DNA of 64,000 nucleotides from Hyaloperonospora brassicae. Its lineage: Eukaryota; Oomycota; Peronosporomycetes; Peronosporales; Peronosporaceae. The position numbers and the translations under genes are program-made. Below are positions 35,578 to 46,663 of this stretch, in pieces (positions within the stretch are counted from its first letter, which is position 1; each line of letters opens with the position of its first letter). Under the pieces are notes generated by a model that saw only the letters and a program-made list of their open reading frames with translations, was not told the origin of the DNA and ran no database searches. The stretch covers positions 478,548-542,547 of the forward strand of contig CANTFL010001296.1 of NCBI GenBank assembly GCA_947650285.1. The letters are read 5' to 3'.

Positions 35578-37244
35578 CAGAGCGATCTGGTTACCGTAAA
35601 ATGTATCGTGCAATTAGCTTACTGAGCTTGTTTGTGGTTGGTTGTGTGTGAGCGTTGGCAATGATGGATCTGCCGTCACATCCCGGTTCTTTGCGAGGTA
35701 GACTGCCACAAAGCGGAAGATCAGTGCGTTTTGTCAGGCTCTAGTCTAACTTGCCTGCTTGAACAAGCCGAGCTCCTACTACCACGAGGATAGTACGGTA
35801 AAGCTATGGCAAGAATTGACCTGACTCGGTGAGAAACTACGTGCATTGGTAAATTTACGAGTCCTTGAACGAGGGCCTGAACCATCTTCGGCCATATATC
35901 CGAAACAACAGACTTGTCGGCAGCTACTAGTAGGGCTCAGACAACGCTGTGTGGAAGAGGGAAGAAGACAGGCATAGCAAGCGCAAAGAGGTCAGCGCTC
36001 GGTTTAAGGTTTCGAGGAGGTGCGGGCAGAACGACACGTCGGGGTGATTCCAATTCTGCATTTACACCTCGAACAGTCACTCATTTTACACTTTTCTTGG
36101 TGTGAAAGTGCTCAATGGGCTTCTCGACTAGTCACTCGGTTGGATGAGCTACATGACCACATTGATAGTCTGCTGATACAGTGGTGGTGGAAGGCGCCTG
36201 TAAACGTGCACGTTCAGCAAGACGAAATCTGATGGCTCGGTCGTTCGGATGTGGTAAGCACTCACTGAATCACCAGTAGATGAAAGGACCGAGGCACACA
36301 AGAGAGAGCTGTGCTTGTGCTTTGCATGAGCGTCTCTCGGCACCACTCGGACCAGCCGGGCGAAAGAAGATACGAATCACTGACCGACAACAGAGAGCTC
36401 ATCATATTGCACACCTCAAGAGCGCCAAGACATTCGCAACGCAGCAATGACTTTTCGTTACTTATCAAGACCGTTTATACGATGCATTGGTGGCTGGGGG
36501 CGATGTGCGTATCGGTCATGAGTGGCTCTTCAGATGTCACTACTCAAGTTGCCGCGGATGGCAAGTGCTGTGGTCTCAAGACCTTGTGTTGAGACCACCT
36601 TCTGCTGAAGTCGAACGGAGAATGCGGCTACGCGGAGTGTGCGTGAATCTTCGTCAAGCTGCTGTGACTCGTCTTGCACGGTCGTCTGGTTCTCGAGCTT
36701 CGAGGGGTGTATGTCCATTACATATTGACTGCCAAACTACGTCAGTGGTCAAGTCGATATTAGCAAGGTATGGATATATCTACGAGGTATGGGGATCGCG
36801 ATGATGCCAACGACGACACAGGCAAACGCAGATAGTAGGACCCGTCACAACACTTTGGACTTATCTGTGATTGAGGTGGACACGTGATTTGCCTGGCCAG
36901 TGAATCAGTAAATGAAGAAAAGCATTGATCGCTTCAGATGTCTGTAGAAACGCGGTACAGCTCGATCACAAACAGGTTGTCTGCTGACTCATCCGTTAGT
37001 AATCTAATGAGAGCGCGCATGCACGAACCTAAATTGGATGAAAAGCAACAGAAGCCAGTCAAGTATTGTTCAGGACCATCTCGGTGTGTTTGCATCTTAC
37101 CACCAACACTAAAAGTCTGGCAAATATGGGTTAAATTGACAAAGCGCATTTAACGTAGCGGTCTTTCTTATGTAAACGCCTGGACAGCATCAGAAGTCGC
37201 CCCTACGAGCCACGGATGTGTCAAAGTTGATAATATCGACACTA
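35578..37244. other. Intergenic region between the second kinase and the transposon field
   Basis: 1.7 kb with short frames only. Composition falls toward AT on the right. No repeat, RNA or coding feature was recognised. Confidence 0.5.
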
Positions 37245-39386
37245 CAGGAGAACCTGTCTAAAGTAATATCGTTGAAATCGAGCCCATGATGTTACTTTAC
37301 GGAGGTTGTTAATTTAGGCAGGGACTGAAAATTCAAGGATTATTGAAGTGGGAAAAATATTGCGATCGGCTTCGTTTACATTTTTGATTCTTGCTGCAGC
37401 CGCCACCGGATATAAAATTGATTTATAAGAAGGTTTTTTTAAAAAACATACCAATTCGTAGCTTTTTATTTTTATGCCCAGTCAATCCCCTCACCTATAT
37501 AAACAGGGAGTCCCCCGTCGTCCCCCCAACTTTTCTCCCTCCAATATGCCTCCAAAAGGCGCTCAGTACACGACAATGGCGGACAAGATCCGCATTGCTT
37601 TGTGTAAGTACCATGATAAGAATCCTCAGCTCAGCCAAAAGGACCTTATCCAGTGGCTAGAACAGAGGCACAAGGTGAAAGTCAGTCAGCCTACAATCTC
37701 AGGCCTTTCTTAAGAGGAAAGCGACAATCTTGGCGAAGGCCGACAACAGCAATCTTGACGCAAAACGTCAAAGAAATGTTAAGTATCCTCATGTGGAATC
37801 TGCTCTCGTTGAGTGGTTCCTTAGCCATCATGATAGCGTCAACGTTAGTGGGTATCTTATCAAAGAGAATGCAGTCCTTTTTCTTGATTACCTCTACCCT
37901 GAGCATGATGTGTTCGAGTTCTAGAATGGCTGGCTGGAATCATTTAAAGACCGGCATGGAATCAAGTCCTTTCGACGTTTTGGAGAGAGTGGTTCTGTTG
38001 ACATGACACTCATCGAGGAATCACTTCCTGACATCCGGGAGACGCTGGACAAGTGCGAGTGGAAAGATATCTACATCATGAATGGACCAGGGCTATTATA
38101 CCGGCTGCAGGTTCGTTGGTACAAGTGGTCTTGTTTTGCAACATTTTGTGACACTTTGTGCTTACGTAAACTTATTTATAGGCAGATAATTCGCTGGCGA
38201 CCGAGCAGCTGGAAGGCCGCAAACAAAACAAAGAGCGTTTCACCTTGGCAGTGTGCTGCAAAGGAAATGGAAGTGACAAGCTGCCGCTCTTCGTCATTGG
38301 AAAGTCGAAAAGTCCGCGTTGTTTTAAAAAATAAACCTTGACACCATCGGCTGCAAGTACCGAAACAACAGTAAAGCATGGATGACACTCGCCATCTTCA
38401 AAAAGTGGCTGAAATCAATTGATGCTAGCATGGCCAGACGCCAAGTTCTTCTAATGATGGATAATTACAGTGCGCATATACCGCTTGCTCAACTTCCTAC
38501 AGTTATCCGGTTGCGCAATACCACGGTTTTTTACCTTCCACCAAAAACGACATCAAAATTCCAGCCGTGCGACGCAGGCATAATAAGGAATTTGAAGGCC
38601 TATTCTCGCAGGCGCTTCAATCGCTTGCTCCTTCAGCTTTGAGCAAAATGTGGAAGATCCGGAGAGGATTGATGTTCCTCAGGTCATTCGGATGGCGGTT
38701 GCAGCTTGGAACTCAGATGTCAAGGCCGAACAATTTCGAATTGCTTCCTTCATTGAAAGATCCGATCCGTTGCTTTTGGAACTCCTGAACTTACTGCACA
38801 GCAGCTGGTCGACGATGAGGTCACCAAATATCTTCAATTGCAAATTCGTCAGTTGCGCTACCAGAACCCAATGGACATCAGAGTTCTTATTGACTACCCT
38901 GCTGAGGAGGAGGTCGCTTACACAACCGATCAAGATGATATCATTGCTGAGCACCTTCGATCTGATTAAGTGGAGGAACAGGAAGATGACACGGGAGAGC
39001 TTCCTCGTGTCATGTCATCTCAGGCACTCGATGCCACGCAGACGCTTGAATAATTTTGGTTGCAGCAGCCAGACCTGAACCAGGACTTCCTTATAAGCCT
39101 CCAGCAAATGAAGGACAAAATTAGGAAGATCAGGACTAACTGACTGGTGCAGAAGCCCATTTTTAAAAATCGTTCCTAAGGCCCATTAACTGCTTTGCAC
39201 TCAATAACAAAGCCCCTAATATAGTGAGTATTACTTTAAAAACATTTTGGGACCAGCCTTTGGCTATCGAGTATCAGTTTAGGTAGGTTTATTACATTAA
39301 TATGGGTCCCAAGTCGGGACCAGAAAAGAATATTACCTTAGGAAGGTTATTTCATTAGGCAGTTTTACTTTAGACAGGTTCTACTG
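37245..39386 (+). mobile_element. pogo/Tigger-type DNA transposon with TIRs and TA target duplication
   Basis: The left end reads CAGGAGAACCTGTCTAAAGT and the right end, read inward on the other strand, CAGTAGAACCTGTCTAAAGT: one mismatch in 20. Both ends are flanked by TA (37243-37244 and 39387-39388), the target duplicated by Tc1/mariner/pogo elements. The 2142-bp length suits the family, and the interior holds one CENP-B/DDE transposase reading frame, now broken. The right subterminal part repeats short AGGTT and GGTTTATT motifs. Confidence 0.93.
37546..39143 (+). pseudogene. Broken pogo/Tigger transposase
   Basis: Starts with an ATG inside the transposon. The first 50 codons are a psq/CENP-B helix-turn-helix (IRIALCKYHDKNPQLSQKDL ... 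KVKVSQPTIS), which binds the inverted repeats. A frame jump near 37710 leads to the second DNA-binding half (VESALVEWFLSHHDSVNVSG), and a stop follows at about 37921. The DDE domain continues past a likely 69-bp intron (38114-38182, GTTCGT..TATAG). The second catalytic Asp is in LLMMDNYSAH and the third in QPCDAGIIRNLKAY, but the first, normally in a DETGLF motif, reads NGPGLL, so catalysis is lost. Further frame breaks occur at about 38340 and 38650-38970. The end LQQPDLNQDFLISLQQ resembles family C-termini. Confidence 0.88.
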
Positions 39387-39649
39387 TACTTAAATATGGT
39401 TCTACTTATTCCCTTAGATAGAGCTTTCGGGTTCTGTTTACTTCGCTGCGCTTCCTCGCCACGTGTAGGTGATGTCGGGAGCACTCAAACGTGTGTTCAG
39501 TCAACAAAGGGTCTTGCCAGTCATCTGAAAAGGGCGTACCCCGTTACAATAACAAGTTGCGAAAAAATATGTTTTTTGAAGCTTTGCCGAAGTCGAGGTA
39601 TATAGCATGCCAAACCTGGACACTCATGAAGGAGACCACTAGGGCCTCG

Positions 39650-40117
39650 TCATACTAGAGCTGTTGTATACTCTGTACTTTTTTTGTGTCGATGGATATA
39701 AGATTATCGGTGCTTGCGTCCGCATTGTAGGAAGAAATCGCGGACAAAATGGTATCACATCCGTGCACAATAAGGACCCAAAGCCCGTGAAGCCCCACAA
39801 AATTACGCAGATGTCTCAATTATGGACTCACAAGGCTTTTCTCTCATTTTCGTTGGCACTGAAGGAGTGGGCAGACTGTTCCTTGTCGTTAAACAACAAC
39901 ATGCAGCAGCTCAAGTAGGTCTATTGGACCGCGGTTGTTGCAGATGGATAATCAAAGCACATCGAAGACCTGTTTTACCATTGGCAACAACGACACAGCG
40001 ATAAAGTATGCAAAGAAAAGCAGCAAGATCGCAGAGATGGTCAAAAAGAAGGATTTTACGATCAAGTATGTCAAAACCGAGGACAATGTATCAGACTTCT
40101 TCATTACATCTCTCTAA
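39650..40117 (+). pseudogene. Ty1/Copia RNase H remnant
   Basis: The 3' part (about 39935-40117) reads MDNQSTSK, then KKKDFTIKYVKTEDNVSDFF, closely like the end of Copia RNase H (KFVKTEDQVADIFTK in the usual form). The upstream 280 bp are open in shifting frames and barely recognisable. No reverse transcriptase, integrase or own LTR is visible, so this is the tail of a mostly deleted element. Confidence 0.7.
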
Positions 40118-40159
40118 ACGCAACGATTTGATTAGTTAAGGAATCTACTTGTGGTGACA

Positions 40160-40598
40160 TGTAACGGGGTATCCCTTTACATGTCCTTAAAATTGTGGGA
40201 AACGGTAATATATAATATCATGTTGAATAATATTTTTACAATATCACTGAATAGAGTGATGTTGTTGAGATGACCCAAGGGTCTGCTCATTATTTGATAT
40301 TGCGTTTGTATCAACCCACCATTTGCTGCTAGGCGCGCGCAATGTGTGGTGAGTAGACGCCATCATACGTTTATTATATTAATAACAATAAGGTAGGAAA
40401 AATAAGAGAACAAGCAATATTAAACTTAATTAAATTTTATAGCAGTTTTACTTTTGCTACAACCTTTTTCTTTGTCCTTATCGTTTATCCTTCCTCTGTA
40501 TATTGTATAGAGGCAGAAAGACACTGACCTTCACTTTGGTCAGTGAGAGTTGGCTTCGTACTGGTAGTCCAGTACGTAGCGATCGGTGCCCCGTCACA
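40160..40598 (+). repeat. Solo LTR related to chromovirus element 1, with 5-bp target duplication
   Basis: It begins TGTAACGGGG and ends GTGCCCCGTCACA, is 439 bp long (element 1 LTRs are 442-443 bp) and aligns over its length with the reverse complement of the LTR at 46092-46533, for example AACCCACCA..GCTGCTAG.CGCGCGCAATG and GTGGTGAGTAGACG. The five bases before (TGACA, 40155-40159) and after (40599-40603) are identical, so this is an independent solo LTR and not the LTR of the Copia remnant. It is visibly diverged from the element 1 LTRs. Confidence 0.88.
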
Positions 40599-41035
40599 TG
40601 ACAAGTGTACCTGCAGCAATGATTGCAAATCAATATGTTATAAGACACGAAGGTGAGTTCAGAGGGGTGTGTGGGCGATTCCCGATTGAAAAGGAAGCTC
40701 ATATTTATGTTTCACTGCCCGGACTCGACGGAAGAGACAGGGAGTGACCTGTGACTTAAAGTCTTGTGCGACCTACTGATTGATGAGTGATGATTGATAG
40801 AGTCGGCAGGAGTCACGACGGTTAAAGGTTTTATCCGTGAAAACGGTACTCCTCGTGCTATAAGCACATTGCGTACATGTAACAGAGATAAACAATAAAC
40901 ATCACTCTGATATTTACTACTTGTTACGCACTTCCTCGCACTTCCTTGCCAAGGTGTGATACCAGCAAAAGCGCGATAGCTGTTAGGTTCTGCAACAGAA
41001 CTTCGACTGCTGACTATCCAATTCGTACACAGGTT

Positions 41036-41512
41036 AGATCCCCCCAAAACACGTCCTAACTGCAACCGGACGATGCCGGTAACGTCGCCAACTTCAAGCT
41101 CATGTACAAGACGCGCTGCATTAAGTGCCTCCTGGAGAAGTTCGAAGTCACTGGTGATCACCCTTTTAAGCCTAAGAACAAGTTCACCATCCGCCAGGCA
41201 ATTGATATGCTCGTCGAGTCGTGGAACGACGTTCAAAATACTACCGTTTGCCATTGCTGGGAAAAGAGCGGTATTCTTCCCGCTCGAGGTCGGAAGGTCG
41301 TCAATTATCCACTCAACAGCGAAGACCTTGATCCAGTTATCCAGATTTCAGCCCGTTTAGCAAAAATCCCACTGTACAATGTCACCGCCACAAAGGACGC
41401 TCAGAGCTAACTTCGAGTCGACGGCACTCTGCACATCATTACGAATCTTACCTATGAGGATATCCTGGCTGAGGTCTTGCCGCATCAGAACGTGGCGGAC
41501 AAGGATGCTTAG
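41036..41512 (+). pseudogene. Second pogo/Tigger-like transposase fragment (DDE C-terminal part)
   Basis: Reads LQPDDAGNVANFKLMYKTRC (third catalytic Asp region), then KFTIRQAIDMLVESWNDV and CHCWEKSGILP, the usual C-terminal signature of Tigger transposases. In-frame stops occur just before the fragment and at 41408-41410. It belongs to a different family from the 37-39 kb transposon. No inverted repeats were found around it. Confidence 0.75.
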
Positions 41513-43690
41513 GGGAGTGATGACGAGGAACCGCGAGTGTCGGTGACCTGGTGACAGATGAAGATGGCTGTGGAAGTTTTGTTGGAATGAATTCCTAAAA
41601 AAGGTTCTTAATTCGACCATGTTGAGGAAATGGATATGCCCTCCGCTTCATCAAGCGCCTCATCATTTCAAGCAAGGATATCGCGTCAAAGCTGAAGAGC
41701 TTGACAATTTACTTTGTCAAGAGGAACTACAGCAAAGGCTGTGCGGATTAGGTACAACGCCTATCAGATATGTCACCTCGTGTTTTGTGTAAACAAAATT
41801 GTAAATGGAATAAAATTTTATTCATATCAGCCATAATTACGTGCCCCGCCTTTAGCTGTTATATGCGTTTAACAACCGCTCACTATAGCAACCAAAAATT
41901 AGATATATGGTTAATGCTGTTGTAGAGATAGCTGACTGTACGCTGTTTGACCCTCATGTCTGACAGGTCATTTTCGCAAGTACGTAGTGTCCACCGGAGT
42001 TTCTAAGAGAAAAAGCAAGCTTTGTATCGGTGGTGACGGGGTCCCGTCTACAGAGGCGTTTTTGCGCCACCCTTAGACGACCTCGTGCCCCCGTCTAAGC
42101 TTTGCCTTGGCAAGAAGCACTATTTTCGGGTTTGCGAGGTGTGAAGTTTTTGCAAAAACATGCATTGTGCTCGTAATTATGTCGGCGCCTCTGATGATTG
42201 GGTACATATACCTGTACACACGGGTGAGCTGAAAATGCAGATCAATCAATTTTGTCTCGCCCCTTCGCCAGATGTTGCTATTGGTCTCCGCCCAGAGAAG
42301 ATTGAGCGCAAGAAGTGTCAACAACAGGAAGGGGTCCGGTGATCTAAGGCTGATGACCGGACCGTTACAGATGCTTCGCTACACCAAGCCGCTCATCATC
42401 GGGTCGATGAAGACATTTGCCATCGTAGCGAGGTCGCTGCAAGGACCAGAGTGGCGCCCTGGATTTACGCCTTTGCCGTGAGCAAGCGTACATAAGCTCT
42501 TGTGCCATCGCTACAACCCGCTTCTGGTGCGGACAGTAATATACTAGTGACGAATGATCAATGAGTCGGTTGCAGTCCATCCGGAGGTTGCCGTGCTGGT
42601 GGGTACGGCTGCAGAGCCGCTGTCTCCTAATTTGTTCCCTTCTTCACAGTCTCCGGACACTAATCCCGGTATTTTACCTGTTTTCGTCAGTGCTCTAGTG
42701 CATGCCCGTGACGCTTCGATGCTCTCCTTGGCAAGTTCGCCTGGACAGTCGGGTTGTGATCGCAGCCAGAAGTCCCAACAACGATTCATTCTACTGACTA
42801 CTCGGTTTCTTCGGCTCTCTTCAATGGATACGCGATTCCAGTACCTTTTGAGACGGGATGCCATCTCAATGTGGAGGTATTAATTCGACTTCGAGTCACG
42901 CGTGTTCGTAAATAATGCGGCATAACCTTTTATTAGTGTAAAAATTTCGACATCGGGCAATCTGTCAAGAGACACTGTCTGTGTTATTGATAATTTTGCA
43001 TTCTCGATACCGGTAAAATTCGAGGAGCTTCTGAAGGTTTCCGTTTCGTCCTGCAATACCCCTTGTGCCTCCTCAAGCTTCTTGAAGTCTCTATGGTGGG
43101 ACCTCGAGCGCAGCTATTGTCCACGAAGCGGCTCGATAAGCTTGCAGAGACATGCAGCATCCCCGCCGGTATCATGACGAGTACATCTACCAGCTACCCC
43201 AGCTTCGCGATGATCCTCTCTTGAACGATCAACGCAAACTGCGGCAGCTTTTACAAAACCATCAAGGAGACGCCTGTGCAGACCCCACCGGTCTGGTATA
43301 GTCCAGCATCCCGATGTTTGCCCAGCACCATTTCCGCCCCTGCTTCGTGCAGCATTGCACCTCGACGCTTGTACATTTCTGAGGATAACTCCTCCCGTCA
43401 GGCTCTTCCTGCGTGTTCACAGATTGCTTGCCCCTTTCGACAAGGACGTGTCTTGAGCGGGTTGCAGTAGCAGCCGATTAAATATCCGGAGATAAAAATT
43501 ACGATTGTAACACTCCGGCGGCCTCTTTAACGCAAAGGTCGATTGCTGCGCTCTATCGTCGAATCGGCCGATGAGCATTGACAAATTTCGTCTAGCGCCG
43601 GGATGAGCGAAAGCGTCGCGAGAGAGATAGTGTGGTGAAGTCGATCTCACAAAATTGCTTTAGTGATTGTCGATCTTCCACTTGCCCAGA
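41513..43690. other. Transposon-derived or unassigned AT-rich DNA
   Basis: Only short frames. A 49-codon piece at about 43152-43301 (MQHPRRYHDEYIYQLPQLRD onward, then a Gln/Leu-rich helix) looks coding-like but I do not recognise it. A minus frame of about 100 codons at 42544-42864 is Arg-rich and also unassigned. Confidence 0.4.
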
Positions 43691-43789
43691 CTTACCGACT
43701 CACGGAGGGGGTACTCCGATCCGTGCCTTGTTGTACAGCCTTGTGCTCACCTTGTGTACCCGTCGGTTGGGCTGGCTTGAGCTCTTCGT

Positions 43790-44220
43790 AATGGCCTCGG
43801 GAGATGTCGATCTCGCTGAGGGTTTGGGGTTGAGAGTTCGTTTCCGGTGCGGAAATCTTCACACCACGAACAGGGGTTCTGCGATCTTGATCTTGAGTCG
43901 CGGCGATCTCTATTTGGAGATGTCGCGATCTCGATCTTGAATCACACCGATCTCGATTTGTCTTCGGGATCGGGGTCTTTGCTGTGCGGAAATCTTCACT
44001 CAGCAAATAGTAGTCTTGCGTCGATCTTGCGTTGGGATCGGTCCGATCTGGTCTTGGGATCGGCCGATCTTGCCGGAAGTGCGCAATGTGGGTGGATCGG
44101 TTGCTTGTTTCGCCAAAATGAAACGTGCCGATCTGACCTGTAGATCGCTTCGGTCTTGCTCGGTCTTGTCTTGAACTCCTTGTCCAGATCTTCTGACCAC
44201 TTGAGCCGCCTCGCGATCTT
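43790..44220. repeat. GATC-rich low-complexity field
   Basis: GATCT, CGATC and GGATC recur every 6-20 bp (for example TCTTGATCTTGAGTCGCGGCGATCTC broken over short units). The 178-codon minus frame here is rich in Asp, Arg, Thr and Ser as a consequence. Not a strict tandem array. Confidence 0.6.
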
Positions 44221-45133
44221 GTAACCAAAATACTTTTCCTTTACCGTTGTTTGCTGCTACCCTAGCAGTTTGAGTTGAGTTGAGTTACCTTAACCCCACC
44301 TTGGCCAAACAATCCAAGGTGAGTACACGAAACACGGCGCTTGCGACGTCTCTTGATCGACGGGAGGCCAAATATCCTGCCCGGAAGAGAAGTCTGCGAC
44401 GTGCTTTATATGTAAAAACGGTAACTGTTTTATTATCCAACCAAATTAATAGCCATCCTATCCTTAAGCCTATTACAAACTGTAGGTAACTCTCCAAACC
44501 GATATCACCTTTAAGCTTGACCGCCCCCTTGAACACGTGTCGAAATCTCGTGACCTGTGCTCCAAAGATAGCGCCAATACTCCCGATATCGTACCTAGAC
44601 ACCAGAAAGGGAGCAAATTCCAAATGCGGTACCAAATACCCAATTTTGGTACCGAAAAGTCCAAAATAGTATCCAAATGCCGAATGTGTCTAAATCCATT
44701 TTGCGACGTCAATTCAACCGGCTTCCACTGGCTCTTTCGGTCTGAACTTTTAGGATATCACTCATGGACCTTCATCAAGCATTTATATTACAATAAAATA
44801 GCTCCATCATCGATATATCCATAATCAGCAGGGAACATGACCGATCTGATGCCCAATTCGAGATCGTTGAGGATCGACACAGTGCGATCCGGCCCTATAT
44901 GTTCTTCCGTTCGTTTTGCATGGTCCGATACCACCCTCAAGGGTTTATACGCACAATGGGACCATCCACAGTTCTCACAACGGTCCCACGGACCTCCGCG
45001 AACATCCACACTTCCAGATCGGGCTATACTTAACCTAAATCAGTACCCCCATTGGAGATCGGTGATGTGTATCTTCGATCACCTGGATGCTACAACTTTG
45101 TCACAGAGTCACGTCGCATAGCTTGGTATCAGA
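44220..45133 (+). repeat. Possible degenerate 5' LTR with primer-binding site
   Basis: TTGGTATCAGAAT at 45123-45135 resembles the 3' end complement of initiator-Met tRNA used by many Gypsy and Copia elements (TGGTATCAGA). A TGTAACC at 44221 could be the LTR start. No second copy or matching internal genes were found, so the boundaries are tentative. Confidence 0.3.
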
Positions 45134-46091
45134 ATTACCATTCTTAGTTCAGATCGGTCTTCTGGTTCAATCTAGTCCCTCGTCCCAGATTGCACCGTGG
45201 AAATCATCGATGTCTGCGACTCGTCCCAGATTGTTCCAAAAAAAATCACCCCTTTCTGCGCCTCGTCTCAGACCGTTCCACGTCTATCCTTCGGCCGACC
45301 GTTGGATCGGTCCGTCGATCTCCGTGGGATCACCTTCCGTTTCTCATTGGATCGCCAGATCACTTGGTGCCATTTTTCACCAGTACGTGGCGCCTCAATT
45401 AGATGGCCACCGATCCATATCATAAATTTCAATTAATGACTTTGCCACAATAGCGTATTAGCTGTAATTCTTTAAATGCGGAAAAAATCGACAGAGGTCT
45501 ACCGGTCGGCTAAGCGCTCATACTGAAAAAATGGCATGCACGCTTTAAGCCTTCATCCACACTCACGTCGATGCTTTGACAGATCTACTTCGGCACCTTC
45601 CTTATTCCATGTTGTCAATACGTGGCCTATCATCGGCCAAGTTTACCGCTACTGACAGCATTGTTATTAGTCCAAATAGCGCTTACAAAGTATCACGCGA
45701 CCGGCAGTACACTTCCGTCGCCGATTCGCAAGATTTACTTTGGCCGTATTAATGCATCCAATGCTATTTCGCATGACCGACCACGCTGGAATTTACGGAT
45801 GTGTCCAGTTGGTGGGTACGTCTCGAACAGCTCGTACTTGACCTAATTCTATCAACGACAGGCCCGCAGTTACCCATTGCTGAGATGCTCGCCTTGAGTT
45901 TTGTTAGTCTCCTACTCCCGCAATTAATTCCTTGGTAAAGCGACTGTGGCATCGTCCTTCCATATTGCAGGGAGCGTGTGTATGTAGCTCATTCTGACAT
46001 CCAGCTCCTCTTATCGCAATGAGCCTCAATCATCTCGTGGCCTCGCACTTTAACCCTTGTCAAAAATGAAGACGAAGCCGGTCGTCATAGG
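45134..46091. other. Unassigned DNA left of element 1
   Basis: Short frames only, the longest real one about 75 codons at 45622-45846 with no recognised family. It ends where the LTR of element 1 begins. Confidence 0.4.
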
Positions 46092-46533
46092 TGTAACGGG
46101 GCACTGTTGACTACGTACTAGTTGACCAGTACGGAGTATACTTCCACTGACGACAGTGGTCGACAGTGCCCTGATAGGTGTTTAATGAACCCAGAGAAAG
46201 GAAAGGAGACTAAGGTGAAAGACCCTAGTCTCTTGGTAAAAGTAAAACTGTATTAATATAATTAAGTCCTATAACTCCTTGAATCTTCTGTTGTCCTGAC
46301 TTAAATATACCAACCTAACTGTATGTATGATGACGTCTACTCACCACCCATTGCGCGCGTCTAGCAGCGATTGGTGGGTTGATATCATCACGATATCAAC
46401 CAATGAGTAGACCCTTCGGTCATCCCAACAATATCACCATACCTGTGATATTGTTAAAATAATATTCGACGTAATATTCTTTATTGTCAGATTGTTTTAA
46501 TGACAATCTCATGTAACGGGCTACCCCGTTACA
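46092..46533 (-). repeat. Element 1 3' LTR
   Basis: On the minus strand it begins TGTAACGGGGTAGCCCGTTACA and ends GTGCCCCGTTACA; the first 22 bases form a perfect palindrome-like inverted repeat around the GGGG/CCC core. 442 bp. Confidence 0.95.
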
Positions 46534-46663
46534 TCACCCTCCTTATCGGATAGCCAGTGTGTGACTATCGAAAACTTGGTGGTCACCCGTTGGACACCAG
46601 TGGGACAGGGAGCACTTGTTTGGTCAGACCCATTCACTCCTGACCTTGCCTCGCATAGTTAAT

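Noticed and set aside
40160..40598. LTR of the Copia remnant
   Set aside because: The TGACA duplication on both sides and the similarity to element 1's LTR show a separate solo LTR.
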